Of a stretch of 64,000 bases of DNA, positions 31,323 through 39,378 are shown in pieces. Under the pieces are notes generated by a model, which was given only the letters and a program-made list of their open reading frames with translations, was not told the DNA's origin and did not search any database. Source of the DNA: Lachnospiraceae bacterium (lineage in GTDB: Bacteria; Bacillota; Clostridia; Lachnospirales; Lachnospiraceae); NCBI GenBank assembly GCA_019421365.1, contig JAHZFJ010000015.1, positions 20,501-84,500 on the forward strand. Reading direction: 5' to 3'. Every line of letters starts with the position of its first letter. Position 1 is the stretch's first letter. The translations under genes and the position numbers were made by a program.

Positions 31323-32834
31323 CTATCCGCGATTAAATTCTTTTTTGAATTCCTCAATAGCTTTAACAAGTATGCTTTCTGTCTCATCGCTAATTACTTT
31401 TTCAGCCTTAATTGCTGATGGTACTTCTGGATATTTTGTATCAATGAATTCAAAGAATTCTTTTTCAAATTCTAAGATTCTACTTACTTCGATATCAAGA
31501 AGATACTTCTTAGTAGCAGCATAGATGATAATTACTTGGTATTCTACTGGCATTGGATTGTATTGTGGTTGTTTTAACATCTCTCTGATTCTTTCACCTT
31601 GTGCAAGCTTTTCTTTTGTATCTGCATCTAGATCAGAACCAAACTGTGCAAAGGATGCTAATTCACGATATTGAGCTAAGTCAATACGGATTGGACCAGC
31701 AATCTTCTTCATTGCCTTGATTTGTGCAGAACCACCAACACGAGATACTGAAAGACCTGGGTTAACGGCTGGTCTAAAACCAGCGTTGAACATTTCTGTT
31801 TCCAAGTAAATCTGTCCATCAGTGATAGAGATTACGTTTGTTGGAATATATGCAGAAACGTCACCAGCTTGTGTCTCAATGATTGGTAATGCTGTTAATG
31901 AACCGCCACCAAGTTCATCTGAAAGACGTGCAGCTCTCTCAAGTAGTCTTGAATGAAGGTAGAAAACATCACCTGGGTAAGCTTCACGACCTGGTGGTCT
32001 ACGAAGTAGTAAGGAAAGTGTACGGTAAGCAGTTGCATGCTTACTTAAATCGTCATATACGATTAATACATCTTGTCCAGCTTCCATCCATTCTTCACCC
32101 ATAGCACAACCTGAATATGGAGCAATATATTGTAATGGTGCAAGTTCACTTGCTGTAGATGCAACTATAGTTGTGTAATCCATTGCACCATGTTCTTCTA
32201 ATGTTTTAACAATTGTCGCAACAGTAGACGCTTTTTGTCCGATTGCTACATAGATACACTTAACTCCTTGTCCCTTTTGGTTAATGATTGTATCTAGAGC
32301 AATAGCAGTTTTACCTGTCTGTCTGTCACCGATAATAAGTTCACGTTGACCACGTCCAATTGGAACCATGGCATCGATTGCTTTAATACCTGTTTGTAAC
32401 GGCGTATCTACGGATTTTCTAGAGATAACACCAGATGCAACTCTTTCAATTTGACGATATTTATCTGTATCAATTGGTCCTTTACCATCGATAGGTTGAC
32501 CAAGAGCATTAACAACACGACCTAGTAATGCATCACCAACAGGAACTTCTACTACTCTACCTGTTGTTTTAACTGTATCACCTTCGTTGATATTCTTGTT
32601 ATCACCTAGTAATACGGCACCTACATTATCTTCTTCTAGGTTCAATACCATACCATAAACGTCGCCAGGAAATTCAAGTAGTTCACCTTGCATTGCTTTT
32701 TCAAGACCGTGAATACGTGCAATACCATCACCAACTGTGATTACAGTACCTACGTCAGATACTTCTAACTTTGTACTATAATTTTTAATCTGTTCTTTGA
32801 TTACAGAACTAATCTCTTCTGGTCTCAAATTCAT
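31323..32834 (-). CDS. atpA: F-type ATP synthase alpha subunit
   Basis: A 503-residue non-catalytic nucleotide-binding subunit of F1. The Walker A GDRQTGKT is at 169-176 and the family signature PAVNPGLSVSRVGGSAQ near 360, with the SYAERDG-equivalent ending in the C-terminal helical domain. Start MNLRPEEISSVIKEQI is the family consensus. A gap of 112 bp separates it from atpH, longer than other junctions in the operon but without a terminator. Confidence 0.97.
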   Translation of the reverse strand: MNLRPEEISSVIKEQIKNYSTKLEVSDVGTVITVGDGIARIHGLEKAMQGELLEFPGDVYGMVLNLEEDNVGAVLLGDNKNINEGDTVKTTGRVVEVPVGDALLGRVVNALGQPIDGKGPIDTDKYRQIERVASGVISRKSVDTPLQTGIKAIDAMVPIGRGQRELIIGDRQTGKTAIALDTIINQKGQGVKCIYVAIGQKASTVATIVKTLEEHGAMDYTTIVASTASELAPLQYIAPYSGCAMGEEWMEAGQDVLIVYDDLSKHATAYRTLSLLLRRPPGREAYPGDVFYLHSRLLERAARLSDELGGGSLTALPIIETQAGDVSAYIPTNVISITDGQIYLETEMFNAGFRPAVNPGLSVSRVGGSAQIKAMKKIAGPIRIDLAQYRELASFAQFGSDLDADTKEKLAQGERIREMLKQPQYNPMPVEYQVIIIYAATKKYLLDIEVSRILEFEKEFFEFIDTKYPEVPSAIKAEKVISDETESILVKAIEEFKKEFNRG

Positions 32835-32946
32835 GATACATAAGCACCTTCTTTCCTGTTCTTATCGTTTATAACTACTCGCCTCTCCAATACGTAGTCA
32901 ATACGATTGGGATTGGGATTCGTTACACTTTTTGTCCTTCGTTTGT

Positions 32947-33492
32947 TTACACAGTTGCATTTCTTAAGTCTTTTGCAAGCATTTGTAGTTTTGTTCTTAT
33001 ACTACTATCCACAACTCTGTCACCAATACGAATAACTAATCCACCAATTAAGTTTTTATCCACATAAAAGGACAATTCAAATTGGCTATACTTTGTAGTC
33101 TGAAGCAACTTTTGTTCTACTTGCTTCTTTTGCTCCTCTGTTAATTCAACAGCGGATGTAACGGAAGTTACTCCAATATTCTTGTATTCTCTAACTTTAG
33201 CTATAAAATACTCGAATATACCATCAAGGTCATCGTATCTGTCCTTCTGTACAATAATAACCAAGAATCCTACCAAAGAATCCGATACTCTTCCTTTGAA
33301 TATGTTCTCAATTACAGATATTTTTTCCTCTTTATTAATCTTAGGATGACTAAGAAGTTTAAGTAGATCTGGATTTTCAGCAATTGCTTCCTTCACTATA
33401 TTAACTTCTTCGATAATGGTAGTAAGTGTTCCATCTTCCAAAGCAAGATCAAATAATGCTTCGCCATAGGTTTTTGAAACTAACTTTGCCAT
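32947..33492 (-). CDS. atpH: F-type ATP synthase delta subunit
   Basis: A 181-residue peripheral-stalk subunit with the N-terminal KTYGEALFDLALEDG motif, a six-helix bundle to about 105, and the C-terminal signature LIGGLVIRIGDRVVDSSIRTKL. It links F1 alpha to the b-subunit stator. Its start overlaps the end of atpF by 13 bp, implying translational coupling. Confidence 0.95.
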   Translation of the reverse strand: MAKLVSKTYGEALFDLALEDGTLTTIIEEVNIVKEAIAENPDLLKLLSHPKINKEEKISVIENIFKGRVSDSLVGFLVIIVQKDRYDDLDGIFEYFIAKVREYKNIGVTSVTSAVELTEEQKKQVEQKLLQTTKYSQFELSFYVDKNLIGGLVIRIGDRVVDSSIRTKLQMLAKDLRNATV

Positions 33493-34049
33493 GTATCATC
33501 ACCCATTTCTGTTAATGTGTCTTCAATTAGTTTAGCTTGTTCGCTTGCATCAATTGAAGTTGATATAATTTTACCAGCCATAATAGAAGCAACGGATATC
33601 ATTTCTTGCTTTACTTCATCCTTCATCTTGCTCTTCTCAAGCTCAGCTTCTTTATTCGCTCTGTCAATGATACGAGTAGCTTCTGCTTTCGCTTCATCAA
33701 CGATTTCTGTTTCTTTTTTAAGTGCTTTCTTTCTAGTTTGGCTAAGAATTTCTTCAGCTTCTTTATTAACAGACTTTAATTTACTGTCATATTCAGCTTT
33801 ATATGCAACTGCATCTGCTTTTTCAGTCGCTGCAAAATCCATTTCAGATTTAATCTTTTCTTGGCGTTTTCTTAGCAGTTCCCTTGCAGGATTAAATAGA
33901 AGATAAGACAACAAGGTAAATAATGCAAAAACTGCTAATGCAAGAATTCCTGCGTCAACAAATAACTGCATATCCAAACCAAAGATTCTTCCTGCCATAC
34001 CTCCACTAGCTTCAAGTACACCTGTACTTGCAAGTATTATACTACTCAC
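33480..34049 (-). CDS. atpF: F-type ATP synthase b subunit
   Basis: A 189-residue stator subunit with one membrane segment at about 29-52 (GILALAVFALFTLLSYLLF) after an unusually long N-terminal lead, then a long charged helix to the C-terminus that binds delta. The Ala/Glu/Lys-rich coil pattern and the FNPARELLRKRQEKI start of the helix are typical. It lies 37 bp downstream of atpE and overlaps atpH. Confidence 0.94.
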   Translation of the reverse strand: MSSIILASTGVLEASGGMAGRIFGLDMQLFVDAGILALAVFALFTLLSYLLFNPARELLRKRQEKIKSEMDFAATEKADAVAYKAEYDSKLKSVNKEAEEILSQTRKKALKKETEIVDEAKAEATRIIDRANKEAELEKSKMKDEVKQEMISVASIMAGKIISTSIDASEQAKLIEDTLTEMGDDTWQS

Positions 34050-34086
34050 TTTTTGACCTCCCTCCGGTTTAGTCTAGGCTTTTATC

Positions 34087-34341
34087 TTAAAGTTTACCTA
34101 AAAGTGGGTTAGCATATAATAAGATAATAGCTACAGCGAAACCGTAAAGACCTGTAGTCTCGGCTACGGCTTGTCCAAGTAACATTGTTGACATGATATT
34201 TCCTCTTGCTCCTGGGTTACGACCAACTGCTGCTGCACCTTGTCCAGCTGCATAACCTTGTCCAATACCAGGACCAACACCTGCGATCATTGCGATTCCT
34301 GCTCCAATAGCTGAAGCTGCTAATACGATAGCTCTTTCCAT
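34087..34341 (-). CDS. atpE: F-type ATP synthase c subunit, sodium-type
   Basis: An 84-residue two-helix ring subunit. The ion site holds the full sodium-binding signature known from Ilyobacter and Acetobacterium: P24-x3-Q28 in the first helix and V59, E61-T62-T63 and Y66 in the second. Proton-type rings usually lack the Gln and the ETT pair. The polar loop is VGRNPGARG. I infer a sodium-driven or sodium-capable ATP synthase, fitting a fermentative anaerobe that makes a sodium gradient with Rnf. The AGGAGG ribosome site precedes the start. Confidence 0.95.
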   Translation of the reverse strand: MERAIVLAASAIGAGIAMIAGVGPGIGQGYAAGQGAAAVGRNPGARGNIMSTMLLGQAVAETTGLYGFAVAIILLYANPLLGKL

Positions 34342-34362
34342 AATTAAGTTCCTCCTTTGATT

Positions 34363-35121
34363 CTAATCTTCTTCAAATGTGTTTGATACAAAGACCATTG
34401 TTAACATGCAGAATACATATGCTTGGATAGTTCCAGAGAATACGTCAAGATATACATGTAAAGCACCTGGCCACACTAATGTGAGTAATTTTGGTAACAG
34501 TCCATAGATAAGTCCCATCAAAACTGTACCAGATAAAATATTACCAAATAAACGTAAGGACAGTGATAATGGTGTTGCAATTTCACCGATGATATTAATT
34601 GGCGATAACAGCAACGGTTTAAACAAATTTGTTATATGGCTTGCTTTTTGATACTTAAATCCATTGTAATGGATCATACCAAAAGTAATTAAAGCTAATG
34701 CCAACGTTGTACCATAATCGGCAGTTGGTGGTCTAAGGCCAAACAAGCCGGATAAATTGGATAACAATATAAACATAAATAATGTTCCGATATAGTTGGA
34801 GAACTTATGTCCATGCTTAGAACCCATATTGGCCACTGTCAAGTTATCAATTGCTTCTACAATATACTCAATAATATTTAAGAAAGTACCTGGTACTTTG
34901 TTGGGATCAGCTTTCTTAATTACTCGATTGGCAACTAAGGCAAATATAATTAATGCTAGCATAACAACAATTATTGAAATATGCGTTGTTGTGAGATATA
35001 ACTCATGCCCAAACAGCGTATATTCCTGGTACCCAGTAATTCCAAAGTCAACCTCCTGAGATGCACGAAGCATTCCCATGTTGGCAAAACTACCGGACAC
35101 GGCAGCTATCCCTTGATACAC
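34363..35121 (-). CDS. atpB: F-type ATP synthase a subunit
   Basis: A 252-residue integral membrane stator subunit with five or six membrane helices. The essential arginine is R190 in PLSLSLRLFGNILSG, followed by the C-terminal helix with GTIQAYVFCMLTMVFVS. Start is a GTG at 35121 with AAGGAGG eight bases upstream; a nearby ATG in the same leader is out of frame. It forms the ion half-channels against the c ring. Confidence 0.95.
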   Translation of the reverse strand: MYQGIAAVSGSFANMGMLRASQEVDFGITGYQEYTLFGHELYLTTTHISIIVVMLALIIFALVANRVIKKADPNKVPGTFLNIIEYIVEAIDNLTVANMGSKHGHKFSNYIGTLFMFILLSNLSGLFGLRPPTADYGTTLALALITFGMIHYNGFKYQKASHITNLFKPLLLSPINIIGEIATPLSLSLRLFGNILSGTVLMGLIYGLLPKLLTLVWPGALHVYLDVFSGTIQAYVFCMLTMVFVSNTFEED

Positions 35122-35138
35122 GTTCTCATCCTCCTTCG

Positions 35139-35528
35139 TTAAAATATTTTTTTAGTAATATATCTATTAGTTAACGGTTGTAAATAAGCACTGATTTTAA
35201 GACCTAATATACCTAATAATGTACCTATCAGATTGAACACCTCTGGAAGTGTTAATGCTACTACAACTGCGCAACCCATAATAATAAGGCGAAGAATAGA
35301 CATTCTCTTCGTATACTTCGCAGCCCCTTCTTCATTCATATCAAGGGCTCTTGATATTGTTGCATTCAAATGAATTGCAAGCAAAATTGCAATTATGGAA
35401 CCAAGGATATCGCCTAAGATAAATGATAATTTATTATTTGAAACTATAGCACCAATTATGCAAACAATCACCATAGACAAAACGATACCAACGATTAAAT
35501 CTTTTAATGTTTCATTCATATTCTTCAT
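35139..35528 (-). CDS. ATP synthase subunit I-like membrane protein
   Basis: A 129-residue protein with four hydrophobic segments (about 10-28, 33-51, 75-92, 98-115). The size, topology and position just upstream of atpB match the AtpI family, which assists c-ring assembly and possibly magnesium or calcium uptake. Sequence in this family is poorly conserved, so the call depends mainly on context. It is 17 bp from atpB. Confidence 0.7.
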   Translation of the reverse strand: MKNMNETLKDLIVGIVLSMVIVCIIGAIVSNNKLSFILGDILGSIIAILLAIHLNATISRALDMNEEGAAKYTKRMSILRLIIMGCAVVVALTLPEVFNLIGTLLGILGLKISAYLQPLTNRYITKKIF

Positions 35529-35599
35529 ACAATTAATCTCCTACTTTATGACTATTATAATGGAAGTTTCTTATATTATTTAGCTATGCAAAATTGCAA

Positions 35600-35902
35600 T
35601 TATTTATTCGGATTATCCGATTTCTTAGCAGAATTGTGACTCTTTAGACTTTCAAAATATGCTAACTCCTTGTCTTCTTTAACCTTATCTTTAAAATAGA
35701 ATCTCTTAACAAGGTTATAAATATTCTGAAATCCTGCTAATAATCCAAGTATTAACCAAATAGGAAACCAAAAACTTGTTCCAAACTTTTCATCCATCTT
35801 ATATCCGATAAATATACATAAAAATACAGTTGTTAATAGTGTAAGTCCTATCTGAGAAATTAAACTCAAGGCACGGAACACTTCTCTATTCTCTTTATTC
35901 AT
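35600..35902 (-). CDS. AtpZ/AtpI-type F0F1 ATPase accessory protein
   Basis: A 100-residue protein with two membrane helices (about 13-33 and 43-63) and a lysine-rich C-terminal tail. The pattern LSLISQIGLTLLTTVFLCIFIGYKMD...GTSFWFPIWLILGLLAG is the AtpZ/AtpI consensus. It is the first gene of the atp operon and is thought to help assembly or carry divalent ions with AtpI. The GGGAGT ribosome site supports the start. Confidence 0.8.
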   Translation of the reverse strand: MNKENREVFRALSLISQIGLTLLTTVFLCIFIGYKMDEKFGTSFWFPIWLILGLLAGFQNIYNLVKRFYFKDKVKEDKELAYFESLKSHNSAKKSDNPNK

Positions 35903-36033
35903 AGTTACTCCCTTGCATATTGCTACACACTAAAATAAATCTATACATAGATATTTCATATTTACCATTTATAAATCGACAAATTACACGAATATTATAC
36001 AAATACTTCCATGTTGTATGAAATCACAAATTA

Positions 36034-36061
36034 ATTATACCATTTATTTTCTAAAAGTCCA
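36034..36061 (-). promoter_or_regulatory. Candidate promoter of the atp operon
   Basis: On the minus strand TATAAT (36039-36034) is preceded by TGGACT (36061-36056, 4/6 match) at 16 bp. A second TATAAT lies at 35997-35992. The rest of the 466-bp gap (35903-36368) is AT-rich and holds the upstream operon's terminator but no gene that I can see. Confidence 0.4.
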
Positions 36062-36285
36062 TAAAATACAGCTTAAAATAACATCTAATCTTTTCCAACT
36101 GCTTATTTTACTGCAGTTTCACTGCTATTGTTTGACTTTTATTGTGACTTATTTACTATAATGTCAATATTAGAGTATTTTGTATCTATTTTTTTATTTG
36201 CTTATATTTTTACAGTTTGTCTGTAATTGTAAAAATTATGTATCCTTTACAAACAAAAAAGTCAGCCAAAAAAATGTATCGCTAG

Positions 36286-36336
36286 AAATAAATAAATGAC
36301 GTCAACTTGAATGGATTCAAATCAACGCCATTTATT
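36286..36336 (-). terminator. Terminator of the tsaC-ywlE-rpiB operon
   Basis: A 21-bp imperfect stem (36291-36311 with 36316-36336, four mismatches, loop TGGA). On the minus strand it is followed by a T-rich TTTATTTATTT tract. Confidence 0.65.
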
Positions 36337-36368
36337 CACTTGTATTATACTGTTAAGAGATAATTTAA

Positions 36369-36797
36369 TTACTCTTCAATTTGACTAATTCTACAAATGT
36401 GTCTTTCGTCACCAGAAAACTCTGAATTGAGGAAAGTATCAACGATCTTAATCGCTAATCCAGGTCCAACAACTCTTCCACCCATAGCTAGAATATTAGC
36501 ATTGTTATGAAGTCTTGTCGCTTCTGCACTGAATACATCATGGCATAATGCTGCGCGAATACCTTTTATTTTATTAGCGGCAATGGAAATTCCAATGCCA
36601 GTTCCACAGATAAGAATACCCTTATCGCATTCGCCATCTAAAATTGCATGAGCAACCTTTTTAGCATATACAGGATAATCAACTGCTTCCGTGCTATCAC
36701 ATCCAAAATCTTTATAAGGAATATTGTTCGCTTTTAGATAGTTCACAACCTCCTTCTTTAATTCATATCCACCATGATCACAACCTAACGCTATCAT
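36369..36797 (-). CDS. rpiB: Ribose-5-phosphate isomerase B
   Basis: A 142-residue RpiB/LacAB family isomerase. N-terminal IALGCDHGGYELKKEV, the active-site cysteine in GILICGTGIGISIAANK (C67 region) and the ARLHNNAN-type EATRLHNNANIL motif are all present. It interconverts ribose-5-phosphate and ribulose-5-phosphate, connecting nucleoside salvage products to the pentose phosphate route. It is 3 bp downstream of the ywlE-like gene; the order tsaC-ywlE-rpiB next to atp matches Bacillus. Confidence 0.94.
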   Translation of the reverse strand: MIALGCDHGGYELKKEVVNYLKANNIPYKDFGCDSTEAVDYPVYAKKVAHAILDGECDKGILICGTGIGISIAANKIKGIRAALCHDVFSAEATRLHNNANILAMGGRVVGPGLAIKIVDTFLNSEFSGDERHICRISQIEE

Positions 36798-36800
36798 TAG

Positions 36801-37253
36801 TTAGTCCTCCTCGTTTAGCTTATATACTGTTTTCTTAATTAGTCTGGCTAGTTCAACATAACATTCTTCATAGTCTGTAAGAGTTTTTCCATAAGGATCA
36901 CTTACGTCACCATCTTCTCCAATAAATTCTTTCAATGTATATACATTCATGCTATTCTCATAATCACGCTGTACTTTTTCCTTCTGTTCTAGTGTCATTG
37001 TAAGAATTAGTGTGTCTTCATCAATGTCCTCTTGTTCTAGAGGTTTAGAAATATGATCTCCAATTGATAGATTATGATTTCGTAATACCGTATCCGCTTT
37101 CGGATTTGATGGTTCTGGGAATAAAACCACCAACCCTCGTGACATTACCATCATATCGCTCTCTGTATCTAAGCTTCTGAAAATCATTTCAGCCATAGGT
37201 CCTCTGCACGTATTCCCCGTACATACAAAAATCAGTCTTTCATATTTAATCAA
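36801..37253 (-). CDS. ywlE: Low-molecular-weight phosphatase, YwlE-like protein-arginine phosphatase
   Basis: A 150-residue LMW-PTP fold enzyme. The P-loop is V10-C11-T12-G13-N14-T15-C16-R17, with the general-acid aspartate in VSDPYGKTL near 119. The threonine at position 15 in the loop matches the YwlE feature that selects phospho-arginine over phospho-tyrosine. The start is TTG, chosen because GGTGG lies 6 bases upstream and no ATG precedes the P-loop in frame. Synteny with tsaC and rpiB matches Bacillus ywlE. The arginine kinase McsB is not in the window. Confidence 0.82.
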   Translation of the reverse strand: MIKYERLIFVCTGNTCRGPMAEMIFRSLDTESDMMVMSRGLVVLFPEPSNPKADTVLRNHNLSIGDHISKPLEQEDIDEDTLILTMTLEQKEKVQRDYENSMNVYTLKEFIGEDGDVSDPYGKTLTDYEECYVELARLIKKTVYKLNEED

Positions 37254-37271
37254 TAATATCCACCCCCGTTG

Positions 37272-38336
37272 TTACACTTCCACTACATGGTAACCCGCTG
37301 CTTTTAGCAATCTATTCATAATAGCTTGACCTAGCTTATTATCAGCAAATCCCTCTGAATATATGACATCCACCTGTTGCTCGTCAAAATCCCTAAGAAC
37401 TGCATATAAACCTCTAGCAATTTGCTCTTCATCGTGTCTCGAACCAATTGTCTTCACACAGCTTGCCTTATACCTAGCAAATGTTTCGTCAGTTGCAATA
37501 ACTCCTACTTGATATCCATCTTCCATCTTCTGTGCTGCATAATCATTGATTTTATCTACCACTGCTTGCTCTGCACCTTCTACAATAGTTAAATCTGCCT
37601 TTGGTGCGTAATGTTTGTACTTCATACCAGGTGCTTTCGGTTTAAGATTTGGATCCATTTTCTTTGCTATTATTGTTTTATCAATCTCAACAACTCCAAT
37701 AACCTCTTCGAGCATCTCTTTCGTGATATAGCCCGGTCTAAGAATCGTTGGTATCTCAGATGTCATATCCACAATTGTAGATTCTAATCCTATCCCTACA
37801 GCTCCGCCGTCAATAATCATATCTATCTTACCATCAAGATCCTCAATTACATGTTCCGCCTTCGTTGGGCTTGGCCTGCCGGAGGTATTAGCACTAGGTG
37901 CTGCAATACAGACACCTGATTCACGAATTAATTGAAGTGCTATTTTGTTACTAGGCATACGAATGGCTACTGTATCTAATCCACCTGTTGTACCATATGG
38001 CACTTTATTACTCTTACTCATAATCATAGTCAAGGGACCTGGCCAGAACTTATTAGCAAGTTGATATGCTTTTTCAGGTACTTCTTTTGTAAGTTCCCTA
38101 AGGCTATCGAGATCTGCAATATGAACAATTAACGGATTATCCGATGGTCTTCCTTTTGCAGCATATATCTTCTTAGCAGCTTCCGTATCTAGTGCATCCC
38201 CGCCAAGTCCATATACTGTTTCAGTGGGGAAAGCAACTAAACCTTCTTTTTGTAGTATGGAAGCCGCATCCTTCAAACAACCAGGTTCCATGTCTTTTTC
38301 ATTTATCTTCTTAACTATAGTTTTCATATCTTTCAT
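37272..38336 (-). CDS. tsaC: Threonylcarbamoyl-AMP synthase (Sua5/YwlC/TsaC type)
   Basis: A 354-residue protein with the YrdC-like core (GLVAFPTETVYGLGGDALD, KGRPSDNPLIVHI, APSANTSGRPSPT) and a C-terminal Sua5 domain from about 225, so it is the long Sua5 form. It makes threonylcarbamoyl-adenylate for the t6A modification of tRNAs reading ANN codons. Two possible ATGs (38336 and 38327) are near the AAAAGGCG ribosome site; the first leaves very short spacing, so the true start may be 38327. It is the first gene of the operon with ywlE and rpiB. Confidence 0.93.
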   Translation of the reverse strand: MKDMKTIVKKINEKDMEPGCLKDAASILQKEGLVAFPTETVYGLGGDALDTEAAKKIYAAKGRPSDNPLIVHIADLDSLRELTKEVPEKAYQLANKFWPGPLTMIMSKSNKVPYGTTGGLDTVAIRMPSNKIALQLIRESGVCIAAPSANTSGRPSPTKAEHVIEDLDGKIDMIIDGGAVGIGLESTIVDMTSEIPTILRPGYITKEMLEEVIGVVEIDKTIIAKKMDPNLKPKAPGMKYKHYAPKADLTIVEGAEQAVVDKINDYAAQKMEDGYQVGVIATDETFARYKASCVKTIGSRHDEEQIARGLYAVLRDFDEQQVDVIYSEGFADNKLGQAIMNRLLKAAGYHVVEV

Positions 38337-38474
38337 CGCCTTTTCTATGGTAAATCTTTTATCTTACCTATACGTGACTGATTTTATCAACTCTATTATA
38401 ACACTACTTAATATATTTGCACACCTTTGTATATTTTGCAAATGTTTTTTAAATATCCGCGTACTTCTCCATAC

Positions 38475-39191
38475 TTATTCATATACATATGTATTAATAT
38501 AATTCATAATTCCAAGGTGAATTGCCCATGCCATTTTTGCTTGATATTCATCATCTATGAGTAACTCCGCCTCTTTCCAATTTGATAGGAAACCACATTC
38601 AACGATGACAAGCGGAATTTCTGTTTTCTTTAACATATAATAACTTTCATTGGACTTTGCAACACGGTGATTACCATCTCCGATGGTTTTCTTAATCTGT
38701 TCTTGTAGGATATCAGATAGGATTTTCCCCTCCGGTGATTTAGCATGATAAAACACCTGCGCTCCTGAAGAGCTCTCCTGAGGAAATGAATTCTGATGAA
38801 TACTAACTGCAATTACCGCATCACTAGAATTAATAATCTCCACTCTTTTTTTTAAATCTGCATTCTTTTTGTTTGAATCAGATTCTTGATACAAACCCGC
38901 ATCTGTCTCACGTGTCATAAGGACCCCCACATCATTTTGCTCTAGCAGGGTCTTCAACTTTAATGCTATTGATAAATTAATCTCCTTCTCCAAGGCATTA
39001 TTAACTCCTACTTTACCAGGATCAAAACCTCCATGACCTGCATCAATAATAATGGTACACTTAGGAATGAGTGGCACTGGATTTTGATCTTTCTCACTGA
39101 ATACATTAAATGTTTTTATGCCAACAGCTGTGGAAAGCCCTATCAGAAAAAGTGCAGCCGCTGCCATTGTAATAATTTTTTTCTTGTTCAT
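38475..39191 (-). CDS. cwlD: N-acetylmuramoyl-L-alanine amidase, CwlD type
   Basis: A 238-residue Amidase_3 enzyme with an N-terminal membrane anchor or signal (about 7-24). Zinc ligands are visible as IIDAGHGGFDPG, the ALEKE glutamate and AVSIHQNSF, and the catalytic glutamate in IVECGFLSN near the C-terminus. In spore formers CwlD removes the peptide side chain as the first step of muramic-lactam formation in the spore cortex. Size and layout match CwlD rather than large autolysins. It stands alone between tsaC and GH31. Confidence 0.85.
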   Translation of the reverse strand: MNKKKIITMAAAALFLIGLSTAVGIKTFNVFSEKDQNPVPLIPKCTIIIDAGHGGFDPGKVGVNNALEKEINLSIALKLKTLLEQNDVGVLMTRETDAGLYQESDSNKKNADLKKRVEIINSSDAVIAVSIHQNSFPQESSSGAQVFYHAKSPEGKILSDILQEQIKKTIGDGNHRVAKSNESYYMLKKTEIPLVIVECGFLSNWKEAELLIDDEYQAKMAWAIHLGIMNYINTYVYE

Positions 39192-39257
39192 ATCCTGTCT
39201 TATCCTGCCGATATATTCTCATCCTATCTTATGATACGTAGAGTGTAACTATTCAAC

Positions 39258-39306
39258 AAAAAGACATTAGAACGTAGGCTTACTTTCATAAGTTTACGCT
39301 CTAATG
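39258..39306 (-). terminator. Terminator downstream of the GH31 gene
   Basis: An 18-bp imperfect stem (39265-39282 with 39289-39306) followed on the minus strand by CTTTTTG. Confidence 0.65.
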
Positions 39307-39329
39307 CCATAAAATGATCTTATTTCTTG

Positions 39330-39377
39330 GAGATCTCGAGGAGTAGGTAATTTCAGCTTTTTATGTGCGATGTTTGA
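39330..39377. repeat. Family C element fragment (copy 2)
   Basis: GAGATCTCGAGGAGTAGGTAA (from 39330) and TTATGTGCGATGTTTGAG (from 39360) match the left and right parts of the 19928-20143 element, but here they are only about 10 bp apart, as if the middle had been lost. It abuts the stop codon of the GH31 gene. Confidence 0.45.
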
Positions 39378-39378
39378 G

